Notes under the pieces: generated by a model
Seen by the model: the letters and a program-made list of their open reading frames with translations, nothing else
The model's database searches: none
What the model was told of the DNA's origin: nothing
NCBI GenBank assembly: GCA_963745595.1
Contig: CAVUYB010000015.1
Location: forward strand, 1 to 64,000
From: DASZUK01 sp963745595
GTDB taxonomy: Bacteria > Actinomycetota > Acidimicrobiia > Acidimicrobiales > RAAP-2
DNA: 64,000 nucleotides
Direction of reading: 5' to 3'
Made by a program: the position numbers and the translations under genes
In this document: positions 34,873 through 42,983 of the stretch, piece by piece
Position numbering within the stretch: position 1 is the stretch's first letter
Layout of the letters: the number at the start of each line of letters is the position of its first letter

Positions 34873-36035
34873 TGGACGAGCGCGCGGCACCGAATGGCAC
34901 CGCCGGCTCGGCTGTCGCCGCCGTCGAGGGGACATGCGAGCCTCGGTTCGCCGGCGTGCGCCATGCATTCATGGACAACTTCGAAGCACGCGGCGAAGTG
35001 GGGGCTGCGGTCTGCGTCTATTGGAATGGGCGCAAGGTGGTGGATCTCTGGGGTGGGTGGGCGGACCCGCAACGCCGGCGGGTGTGGACCGAGGACACGC
35101 TGGTCTGCATGATGTCGGTGGGCAAGGGGGTGGCGGCTCTGTGTCTGCACCGGCTGATCGACCAGGGCCGCCTCGATCTCAAGAAGCCGGTTGCAGCCTA
35201 TTGGCCGGCGTTCGCTCAAGCAGGCAAGGCCGCGATTACCGTCGAGCAATTGATCGGCGGACTGGCCGGGCTGCTCTACGCCGACGCCGCTCCGGACGGC
35301 AGCCTGCTCGATTGGGACGTGGTCATCGATGCGTTGGAGCGGCAGGAACCGCTCTGGCCGCCCGGAGCTCGCGGCGCCTACCATTCGGTGACCGCGCCGT
35401 TTCTATTCGGCGAATTGGTTCATCGAGTCGACGGCCGGGATATCGGCACATTCTTTCGCGAGGAATTCGCCGCGCCCCTGCATCTGGACTATGCCTTCGG
35501 CCTCGATGACGAACAGATCGCGCGCACCGCACCGCTGCAGTCGGTGGACGTCAATCCCACCCAGCAGGCCATGCGTGATCCGTCAACCAAGCTGGGGCGT
35601 GCCTGGCGTCTGCTGCCGCGCGACCCGGAAGTGCACAACACCGCGGCCTATATGCGCAACCGATGTCGCGGCCACGGTGCCCCGCGCGCGGTCGCCAAGC
35701 TCTATGCGGCGTTGACTTGCGGCGGCCGGATCGGCGGCCGCTCCGTTCTTGGACCCGAGATCATCGACACCATGAGAACGCCGCGATGGGAGGGCATCTG
35801 CGGCATGACCGACCGCTGGTACGCCTATGGGCTCGGTTTGATGATCAATACAACGCTTGCCTACATGGGACCCAATCCGCGCGCGTTCGGCCAGCCGGGC
35901 GTCGGCGGTGCATCGGGCTTTGCCGACCCGGAAAATCATGTCGCGTTCGCCTACGGCGGCAACGCACTGTCGCCCCGTCCCGGAATAGGCGATCGGTGCC
36001 GCGCGCTGATCGATGCGGTCTATGAATCCCTCTAG
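34866..36035 (+). CDS. Class-C beta-lactamase-fold serine hydrolase (EstB-type esterase)
   Basis: This is a 389-residue PF00144-type hydrolase. The SxxK motif is SVGK (Ser84, Lys87), and the Tyr motif is AYHSVTAPFLFGELV near residue 175. No signal peptide is seen, so it is cytoplasmic and more likely an esterase or lactonase than a resistance beta-lactamase. The start is the ATG at 34866, overlapping the GST stop by seven bases; a second Met lies two codons on. Next to transporters and dehydrogenases it probably hydrolyses an ester or lactone intermediate. Confidence 0.85.
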   Translation: MLMDERAAPNGTAGSAVAAVEGTCEPRFAGVRHAFMDNFEARGEVGAAVCVYWNGRKVVDLWGGWADPQRRRVWTEDTLVCMMSVGKGVAALCLHRLIDQGRLDLKKPVAAYWPAFAQAGKAAITVEQLIGGLAGLLYADAAPDGSLLDWDVVIDALERQEPLWPPGARGAYHSVTAPFLFGELVHRVDGRDIGTFFREEFAAPLHLDYAFGLDDEQIARTAPLQSVDVNPTQQAMRDPSTKLGRAWRLLPRDPEVHNTAAYMRNRCRGHGAPRAVAKLYAALTCGGRIGGRSVLGPEIIDTMRTPRWEGICGMTDRWYAYGLGLMINTTLAYMGPNPRAFGQPGVGGASGFADPENHVAFAYGGNALSPRPGIGDRCRALIDAVYESL

Positions 36036-36810
36036 CGCCCCGCAGGCCGCGCCCTTGAAGGTGCTGGTGACCGGAGGCGCCGACAGCGTGGGCCGCGTCG
36101 TCGCCGAAAAATTCTCCATGCAGGGCGCCCTCGTTCATGTGTGCGACATTCGCGAGAGCGTGCTGGACAATATGCTTCGCGCCAATCCCGGCATCAGCGG
36201 AACGCTCGCCGACGTGGGGCGCTCCGACGGGGTCGTGCGCACATTCGATGAAATGCACAAACGTTTTGGCGCCATCAACGTGCTGATCAACAATGTCGGG
36301 ATAGCCGGCCCCACCAAGGCTCTCGAAGATGTCAGCGACGCAGAGTGGGAGAGCACGCTGGGCGTCAATTTGACGGGGGCATTTCGGCTGATGCGTGCGG
36401 CCATCCCCGGCATGAAGACACTGGGAAGCGGCGTCATCGTGAACATTTCCACCGGTTCGACGCGCACGCGTCTGCCGCATCGTACTCCGTATGTCGTCTC
36501 GAAGTTCGCCCTGGAAGGCCTGACGCTCAATGCCGCCCGGGAACTGGGACGCTTCAACATCCGCTGCAACGCCATCCTGCCCGGCATGATCAATAACGAG
36601 AGAATGCGCGGCATCGTCGCGGATCGCGCCGGCCGTGAGGGAGTGTCTCCGGAGGAGATCGAGCGGAGCTATCTCAAGTACATTTCGCTGCGGGCGAAGA
36701 CCGAGCCGATGGATATCGCCGAGATGGCTTACTTCCTGGCCTCGGAATCCGGCAAGCGCATCACGGGTGAACTGATCGCCGTCAGCGGCAATATCGAATG
36801 GGAAGAATGA
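36022..36810 (+). CDS. Short-chain dehydrogenase/reductase 1
   Basis: This is a 262-residue Rossmann-fold SDR. The cofactor motif TGGADSVG (residues 17-24) is the classical TGxxxGxG with a slight variation. The active site has Ser143, Tyr157 and Lys161 (TPYVVSKFALEG). Asp41-Ile in strand 2 (VCDIRES) favours NAD(H). The ATG at 36022 overlaps the hydrolase gene by 14 bases; a Met three codons earlier is also possible. It likely oxidises a secondary alcohol or 3-hydroxyacyl intermediate of the island pathway. Confidence 0.88.
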   Translation: MNPSSAPQAAPLKVLVTGGADSVGRVVAEKFSMQGALVHVCDIRESVLDNMLRANPGISGTLADVGRSDGVVRTFDEMHKRFGAINVLINNVGIAGPTKALEDVSDAEWESTLGVNLTGAFRLMRAAIPGMKTLGSGVIVNISTGSTRTRLPHRTPYVVSKFALEGLTLNAARELGRFNIRCNAILPGMINNERMRGIVADRAGREGVSPEEIERSYLKYISLRAKTEPMDIAEMAYFLASESGKRITGELIAVSGNIEWEE

Positions 36811-36870
36811 TGCCGTCCCGATGCCGAAAGCCCGCGCTGCTCCAAAACCAACCCCGTCGTGAGAGAAGTC

Positions 36871-37635
36871 ATGCTTAAAGGTCGATGCGCTCTGGTGACG
36901 GGTGGAAGTTCCGGAATCGGCAAGGCGATCGCGATCCGTCTGGCACGCTCGGGTGCCCGAGTGGCCGCGGTGGGCAGCTCCGACAGGGCCAAGGTGCAGC
37001 GCACCGTGGATGAGATCCACGCGGCCGGAGGCGAGGCGCGAGCCTTCGTTGCCGACGTGCGAAATTCCGTTTCCGTCAAGCAGCTCGTAGGCCAGGTCGC
37101 CGACGCACTGGGTCCGGTCCACGTGTTGGTGAACGCCGCCGGCATCTTTCTTCCCACGCCGATTGGCGGCGGCGCGCTCGAGGTCTTCGATCGCACCATC
37201 GATACCAACCTGAAGGCCGCTTTCTACTGTATCGACGCGGTGGTCCCGATGATGAAGCAGGAGAAGTCGGGCGTCATCATCAACATTTCATCCGTCGCCG
37301 CCTCCATCGGCGTGACGGCCCACAGCGCCTACTGCGCCAGCAAGGCGGCCGTCTCGATGCTGACGCGCTCGCTGGCGCTGGAGCTGGCGCCTCATGGCAT
37401 CAACATCAACGCCATTGCCCCGGGCAATACGGCGACGCCGATGAACGAGGCGATGCGCACCGATCCGGCGCAGGCCGGATTCTTGGAGTCGCTGAAGAAG
37501 GCGACGCCGAGCTCACGCATCTTCTCGCAACCGGAAGATATTGCGGAGCTCGCCTATTTCCTGACCACCCAGGCTGCGCAAGCGATGCACGGCTCGACCT
37601 TGCTCATGGACGAGGGGCTCTCCGCGGGCATCTGA
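36871..37635 (+). CDS. Short-chain dehydrogenase/reductase 2
   Basis: This 254-residue classical SDR resembles 3-oxoacyl-ACP reductases. It has TGGSSGIG (residues 10-17), the NAAG motif (88-91), Ser140/141 in NISS, Tyr154 and Lys158 (SAYCASKAA). The ATG at 36871 follows GAGAG; an in-frame GTG lies 12 bases upstream. It is 60 bases downstream of SDR 1 and 27 bases before hyuA. Being the second dehydrogenase, it may handle the opposite stereoisomer or a later step. Confidence 0.88.
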   Translation: MLKGRCALVTGGSSGIGKAIAIRLARSGARVAAVGSSDRAKVQRTVDEIHAAGGEARAFVADVRNSVSVKQLVGQVADALGPVHVLVNAAGIFLPTPIGGGALEVFDRTIDTNLKAAFYCIDAVVPMMKQEKSGVIINISSVAASIGVTAHSAYCASKAAVSMLTRSLALELAPHGININAIAPGNTATPMNEAMRTDPAQAGFLESLKKATPSSRIFSQPEDIAELAYFLTTQAAQAMHGSTLLMDEGLSAGI

Positions 37636-37662
37636 TCGTGCGTCGTCAAGAGGAAGCTTTTC

Positions 37663-39762
37663 ATGAACCGGCGGGGGGCCGTAGTGCTGCCTTCTGACTC
37701 GAAGGATTTTCGTTTCGCCTGCGATACGGGCGGCACCTTCACGGACTTGATCGTCGAAGCCGATGATCTGCGGATGTACAAGGCGCACACCGTTCCAAGC
37801 GACCCCACCCGCGGCGTCCTCGATGCCCTGACGCTGGCGGCGACGGATCGGGGCCTGAGCCTCGAGGCGCTGTTGCAGCGAGGTGAGCTGTTCGTGCACG
37901 GGACCACCCACGCGATCAACGCCATCATCACTCACCGTACCGCGCGGACGGCATTGCTGGTGACCCAAGGCCACCCCGACATCCTGGTGGTGCGCGAAGG
38001 CGGGAAGGCCGATGCCTTCGACTTCACGGGGTTTTATCCGGACCCCTATGTGCCTCGTGCGCTGACCTTCGAAGTTGCCGAGCGTGTGGCGGCGGACGGC
38101 TCGGTGCGTCTGCCTTTGAACGAGGACGGATTGCGGCCGGTGATCGAGGTGCTGAAACGCGAGAAGGTGGAAGCGGTGGCCGTCTGCCTGCTCTGGTCCA
38201 TCGTCAACCCGGCGCACGAACTCAAGGTGGGCGAGCTGCTGGCTGAACATCTGCCCGGCGTGCCGGTGACGCTGTCGCATGCACTCAATCCCGCCTTGCG
38301 GGAGTATCGCAGGGCCTCGGCGGCGGCGATCGACGCCTCGCTCAAGCCCATCATGCAGCAATACCTGGGCCACCTCGAATCGCGGCTCAAGACGGCCGGA
38401 TTCGCGGGCCGCGTGCTGGTGCTTACCTCCCAAGGGGGCACCATGGACGCTGAAGAGCTGTCGCGCGCCCCGATTCACGCCATCAACTCCGGTCCCTCCA
38501 TGGCGCCGGTCGCGGGGCGCCATTATGCAAGGCTGGATCTGCAGGCGAGCGATGTCATCGTAGCCGACACAGGGGGCACCACTTACGACGTCAGCCTGGT
38601 CCGCTCCGGCCAAATCCCCTGGACCCGCGAAACCTGGATCGGCGCGCCTTTCAAGGGCCACATGACCGGCTTTCCATCCGTTGACGTCAAGAGCGTCGGC
38701 GCCGGCGGCGGCTCGATCGCCTGGGTGGACGGCGGCGGCGTCCTGCATGTGGGCCCGCAAAGCGCAGGCGCCGCTCCGGGGCCGGCCTGCTACGGGCGGG
38801 GCGGCACGGAGGCGACCGTCACCGACGCCTGTGTCGTACTCGGCTACATCGACCCTGACTATTTTCTCGGCGGAGCAGCGCAGCTCGACGCCGAGGCCGC
38901 GAAGCAGGCGGTGAGCCGGACAGCGGCGCGGCTGAATGTCTCCCTCGAAACGGCAGCCTCGTCCATCGTCCAACTCGTCACCGAGAATATGGTTCAGGCA
39001 ATCGCCGACATTACGGTGAACCAGGGAGTGGACGCGGCCGCCGCTGTGCTCATCGGCGGCGGGGGCGCTGCCGGTCTGAACTCAATCTTCATCGCCCGCC
39101 GGCTGGGCTGCCGACATCTGGTGTTTCCGGAACTTGGCGCCGCGCTCAGCGCTGCTGGCGCGCTGATGTCGGACCTGACGGCCGAATATCGACAGACCTA
39201 CTTCACCAGCACCGCGGCGTTCGACATCGCCGGCGCCAATAAAATACTGGCGGCCTTGCAGGCGCAATGCGCCGCCTTCCAGGCAGGGCCGGGCGGGCAT
39301 GCCCTGTCGCATTCCGTGAGTTTCTCGGTGGAGGCCCGCTACCCGGGCCAGGTATGGGAAATCGAGGCGCCGCTGTCGAGCGGCCGTTTTGCGGACGAGC
39401 GGGATGTCGAGGCGCTGACCCGCGCCTTTCATGCCGCCCACCAAGGCATCTTCGCGGTCAACGATCCGCAATCCGCCGTGGAGATCGTCGGCTGGTCGGC
39501 CAAAGTGTCTTCGCGTCTGCGTTCCGCTCCGCTCGGCCGACTCGCCGCCGGCGCGACCGTTGACGGCCCACGATCGACGCGCCCGAGTCATTTTCCGGGC
39601 GCCGGTTGGAGGGATACACCGCGCACCAGCTTTGCGGGCCTGGTGCCCGGCCGGCGGTACACCGGCCCGATGATCGTCGAATCGCCCTTTACCACCATAG
39701 TTCTGGATCCGGAGGCGCGCTTCCGGCTCACCCCCGCGGGCAGCGTCATCGTCGACTTTTAG
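37663..39762 (+). CDS. HyuA-family protein: hydantoinase/oxoprolinase or ketone carboxylase, ATP-binding subunit
   Basis: This 699-residue protein of the hydantoinase A/oxoprolinase family has an actin-like ATP fold. It contains FACDTGGTFTDLIVEA, HGTTHAINAIITHR, NSGPSMAPVAG, VADTGGTTYDVSLV, VKSVGAGGGSIAWVD and a C-terminal TIVLDPEARFRL region. Family members hydrolyse N-methylhydantoin or 5-oxoproline with ATP, or (as acetone/acetophenone carboxylase subunits) carboxylate ketones through a phosphorylated enol. The gene sits just before hyuB with a 15-base gap. The choice between the two activities cannot be made from sequence alone. Confidence 0.9.
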   Translation: MNRRGAVVLPSDSKDFRFACDTGGTFTDLIVEADDLRMYKAHTVPSDPTRGVLDALTLAATDRGLSLEALLQRGELFVHGTTHAINAIITHRTARTALLVTQGHPDILVVREGGKADAFDFTGFYPDPYVPRALTFEVAERVAADGSVRLPLNEDGLRPVIEVLKREKVEAVAVCLLWSIVNPAHELKVGELLAEHLPGVPVTLSHALNPALREYRRASAAAIDASLKPIMQQYLGHLESRLKTAGFAGRVLVLTSQGGTMDAEELSRAPIHAINSGPSMAPVAGRHYARLDLQASDVIVADTGGTTYDVSLVRSGQIPWTRETWIGAPFKGHMTGFPSVDVKSVGAGGGSIAWVDGGGVLHVGPQSAGAAPGPACYGRGGTEATVTDACVVLGYIDPDYFLGGAAQLDAEAAKQAVSRTAARLNVSLETAASSIVQLVTENMVQAIADITVNQGVDAAAAVLIGGGGAAGLNSIFIARRLGCRHLVFPELGAALSAAGALMSDLTAEYRQTYFTSTAAFDIAGANKILAALQAQCAAFQAGPGGHALSHSVSFSVEARYPGQVWEIEAPLSSGRFADERDVEALTRAFHAAHQGIFAVNDPQSAVEIVGWSAKVSSRLRSAPLGRLAAGATVDGPRSTRPSHFPGAGWRDTPRTSFAGLVPGRRYTGPMIVESPFTTIVLDPEARFRLTPAGSVIVDF

Positions 39763-39777
39763 CAGGAGAATTCAATC

Positions 39778-41481
39778 ATGCCGATGGACGGTGCGCAGCT
39801 CGCGATCCTGAACAACCGCTTTCAAGGCGTGGCGAGAAAAATGGCCAACACCTTGCTGCGAACCGGCCGCTCAGGCGTCCTCAATCGCGCAAGGGACTTC
39901 TCCTGCTGCATCGTCACCGCGGGTTGCGATCTTCTGTCGGCGGCGGACAGCTTGCCCATTCATGTCTTGAGCGGACCGGATCTCATGGCCAAGGCGATGA
40001 AAGCCTTTCACCCGCGGCTCAGGCGCGGCGACGCCTTTCTGCACAACTCCCCCTATCATGGCTGCAGTCACGCGGCCGACCACACCATCCTGGTGCCCGT
40101 GTTCGATGAGGCCGATGTCCACCGCTTCACGGTCGTGGCCAAGGCGCACCAGGCCGACATCGGCAACTCGATCCCGACGACCTATCATGGCGCGGCGAAG
40201 GATGTTTACGAGGAAGGCGCCCTGATCTTTCCCGCCGTCCAAGTGGAGCGGGATTACGCTCCGATCGACGACATCGTCCGCATGTGCCGGATGCGCATCC
40301 GAGTTCCCGATCAATGGTGGGGAGACTTTCTCGCCATGATGGGAGCGGCTCGCATCGGCGAGCGCGAACTGAGCGCGCTGGGTGCGGAACTCGGGTGGGC
40401 TACTCTCGACACCTTCGCGAGCGACTGGCTGGATTACAGCGAACGGCGCTGTGCGGAAGCCATTCGAGCGCTGCCGGCTGGTCGGGTACAGGCGTTCAGC
40501 ACTCACGACGCCTTCCCGGGTACCCCGGCGGACGGGGTGACCGTCAAAGCAGTCGTCGTCGTTCGTCCCGAGGATGCCATCGTCGAGGTGGACCTGACCG
40601 ACAACCCGGACAACCTACCCTGCGGCCTCAATCTGAGCGAGGCCTGCTCGCGCACAGCGGCCTACATCGGGATATTCAACAGCATCGACCACACCGTCCC
40701 CAAGAACGCCGGCAGCTTTCGCAGGATTCGTGTCACGTTGCGCGAAGGCTGTATCGTGGGGATTCCGCGGCACCCGACCAGTTGCTCGGTCTCCACCACC
40801 AACATCGCCGACCGTGTCGCGAATGCCGTGCAGCGCGCCATGGCCGAACTCGCCGACGGTTGCGGCATGGCCGAGGTAGGCGCGGTGATCCCGCCCGCCG
40901 CGGGCGTCATCTCCGGAAAGGATCCTCGTTCTGGGAAGGCTTATGTGAACCAGGTCTTTCTCGGCTTCACGGGCGGCGCCGGCGGCCCGTTCGCCGACGC
41001 CTGGCTGACCACCGCGCACGTGGGTAATGGCGGCCTGTGCTTCCAGGACAGCATCGAGTTGGACGAACTCTACCAGCCCATTGAAGTGAAGGCGCGGCGC
41101 ATCCTCCCCGATACCGAAGGTGCCGGCCGCTTCCGTGGCGCGCCGAGCATTCTGGTGGAATTCGGGCCGTCAACGGGCAGTTTTGAGATCGGCTATGTTT
41201 CGGATGGCGCGGTCAATCGGCCCAAAGGGGCACGCGGCGGTCAAGCGGGCGGCGCGTCCCAGCAATTTCGCCGCAAGCGCGACGGCACACTAGAGCCGCT
41301 GCCGGCTTGCGCTCAGGTGATCATCCACGACGGCGAGACGATTGTCTCCATTTCGACCGGCGGCGGCGGCTATGGGGACCCCACGGCACGAGATGCCGCA
41401 CTCATACGCAAGGATGTGGCCGAGGGCTGGATAACGGCAGAACGGGCGCGCACGGTGTACGGGTTCGACGCAGAGGTTTAA
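39778..41481 (+). CDS. HyuB-family protein: hydantoinase/oxoprolinase or ketone carboxylase, second subunit
   Basis: This 567-residue HyuB-type partner of the preceding HyuA protein has the family blocks RARDFSCCIVTAGCDLLSAAD, HVLSGPDLMAKA, NSPYHGCSHAADHTILVPV (metal-site histidines), KAHQADIGNSIP and ISTGGGGYGDP near the C-terminus. The ATG at 39778 has AGGAG upstream. HyuA and HyuB act together in all characterised systems. No third small subunit (as in acetone carboxylase AcxC) was found next to them. Confidence 0.9.
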   Translation: MPMDGAQLAILNNRFQGVARKMANTLLRTGRSGVLNRARDFSCCIVTAGCDLLSAADSLPIHVLSGPDLMAKAMKAFHPRLRRGDAFLHNSPYHGCSHAADHTILVPVFDEADVHRFTVVAKAHQADIGNSIPTTYHGAAKDVYEEGALIFPAVQVERDYAPIDDIVRMCRMRIRVPDQWWGDFLAMMGAARIGERELSALGAELGWATLDTFASDWLDYSERRCAEAIRALPAGRVQAFSTHDAFPGTPADGVTVKAVVVVRPEDAIVEVDLTDNPDNLPCGLNLSEACSRTAAYIGIFNSIDHTVPKNAGSFRRIRVTLREGCIVGIPRHPTSCSVSTTNIADRVANAVQRAMAELADGCGMAEVGAVIPPAAGVISGKDPRSGKAYVNQVFLGFTGGAGGPFADAWLTTAHVGNGGLCFQDSIELDELYQPIEVKARRILPDTEGAGRFRGAPSILVEFGPSTGSFEIGYVSDGAVNRPKGARGGQAGGASQQFRRKRDGTLEPLPACAQVIIHDGETIVSISTGGGGYGDPTARDAALIRKDVAEGWITAERARTVYGFDAEV

Positions 41482-41622
41482 TATCGCACCCTCAGCGGGC
41501 GACGCATCGGCACGAAGCCTTCGGCGTACGCCCCATCACGCGCCGATCGGGACAAGGGTCGCCGGCTGTAACAGATCCGCAATCTGCCGCGCCTACAAGA
41601 TGAGTTCACCGCCGGCCCTCGT

Positions 41623-42957
41623 TTGACAGGGACGCGATCGAGGAAATTCTTGCACCCCGAGCTTGAAACCACCGTTTTGCGGAAAGTAAGCACCCGGCTC
41701 GTTCCGTTTCTATCGGTCTTGTATTTCGCCGCTTTCATCGACCGGGTCTCGGTTGGTTTTGCCGCCCCGCAGATGACGCGCGATCTGGGATTTTCCGCCT
41801 ACGTGTTCGGTCTGGGAGCGGGTATATTTTTTCTGGGATATTGCCTCTTCGAAGTACCGAGCAATCTCATTCTCCAGAAAGTCGGCGGCCGCCGCTGGAT
41901 CGCTCGCATCATGATCACCTGGGCCCTTGTCGCGGGAGCGATGGCCTGGGTGTCGAGCGCATCGTCCTTTTATTGGCTGCGGTTTCTGCTCGGGGTGGCG
42001 GAAGCCGGCTTCTTCCCGGGCGTCGTGTATTACCTCACGCAGTGGGTGCCGGCCGCTCGTCGCGCGAGGCTCGTGGGCCAATTCATGGTCGCGATTCCAA
42101 TCTCCACTGCCGTCGCGGGGCCTCTCTCGAGCGCGATCCTGCGATTGGACGGCACCTTCGGGTTATCGGGCTGGCAGTGCTTGTTCCTGTTCGAAACGAT
42201 TCCTTCCTTGCTGTTGGGCGTCATCACTCTGTTTTATCTGCCCGACACCGCCAGCGAGGCCAAATGGCTCACGCGAGAAGAACAGCAGTGGCTCGAAAGC
42301 ACGTTGCAACAGGAGCGGGGGTGCACGACTCGGGAATCGGGCGTCTTGCATGCTCTGCTGGATCCGAAAGTCTGGCTGTTCAGCGTATGCTACTTCGGAG
42401 TGGAGCTTGGTTTATACGGTGTGATTTTCTGGATACCACAGATCTTTGGGGCGATGGGATCGCCGGCGCGGTTGGTCGGATATATCATCGCGATACCCTA
42501 CACGGTGGCAGCGCTCGTCATGATGTGGTGGTCGAGTCGTTCGGACCGCCGTAACGAACGCATCGGCCACATGGCAATCGCGTCGGTGGTCGGTTCCTTC
42601 GGGCTTGCGGCCAGCGCCTTTTTGTCACACGCGCCAATGGCTTCCGTGTTGGCGATCACGCTCGGCGCTGCCGGCACCTTGGCAGTGCTGCCGATTTTCT
42701 GGTGTCTGCCCACGAGGCATCTCCATGGGGCCGCCGCCGCCGGCGCGATCGCGCTCATCAACGCGCTCGGAAACGTCGGCGGGTTCCTCGGCCCGTTCCT
42801 CATCGGATGGATAAAAATGGCGACCGGCGGTTTCGGTTGGGGCTTGGCCGCACTGGCGGCGGGCGTGTTGTCGACCGGCGTGATCGCATTGCTCATCGGC
42901 GACGGTACACCGAATCGCATTGCGCCCTCGATTGTCAAATCACAGGCGGTTACGTGA
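41623..42957 (+). CDS. MFS transporter (anion:cation symporter type)
   Basis: This is a 444-residue permease of the ACS/tartrate-phthalate group. TM1 ends in AFIDRVSVGFAAPQM, with EVPSNLILQKVGGRRWIARI following TM2. The block FLLGVAEAGFFPGVVYYLTQWVP in TM4 is highly characteristic. These carriers import organic acids. No ATG fits: the frame can start at TTG 41623 or TTG 41650. The 141 bases before it hold no other gene. It probably serves the catabolic island as uptake for an acid intermediate. Confidence 0.87.
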   Translation: MTGTRSRKFLHPELETTVLRKVSTRLVPFLSVLYFAAFIDRVSVGFAAPQMTRDLGFSAYVFGLGAGIFFLGYCLFEVPSNLILQKVGGRRWIARIMITWALVAGAMAWVSSASSFYWLRFLLGVAEAGFFPGVVYYLTQWVPAARRARLVGQFMVAIPISTAVAGPLSSAILRLDGTFGLSGWQCLFLFETIPSLLLGVITLFYLPDTASEAKWLTREEQQWLESTLQQERGCTTRESGVLHALLDPKVWLFSVCYFGVELGLYGVIFWIPQIFGAMGSPARLVGYIIAIPYTVAALVMMWWSSRSDRRNERIGHMAIASVVGSFGLAASAFLSHAPMASVLAITLGAAGTLAVLPIFWCLPTRHLHGAAAAGAIALINALGNVGGFLGPFLIGWIKMATGGFGWGLAALAAGVLSTGVIALLIGDGTPNRIAPSIVKSQAVT

Positions 42958-42983
42958 TCGATGAAGCCGCATAGGGCGCGCAC

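Noticed and set aside
34866..36035. Beta-lactam resistance gene
   Set aside because: The SxxK/Tyr motifs show the class C fold, but there is no signal peptide and the operon is catabolic; EstB-type esterase is more likely.
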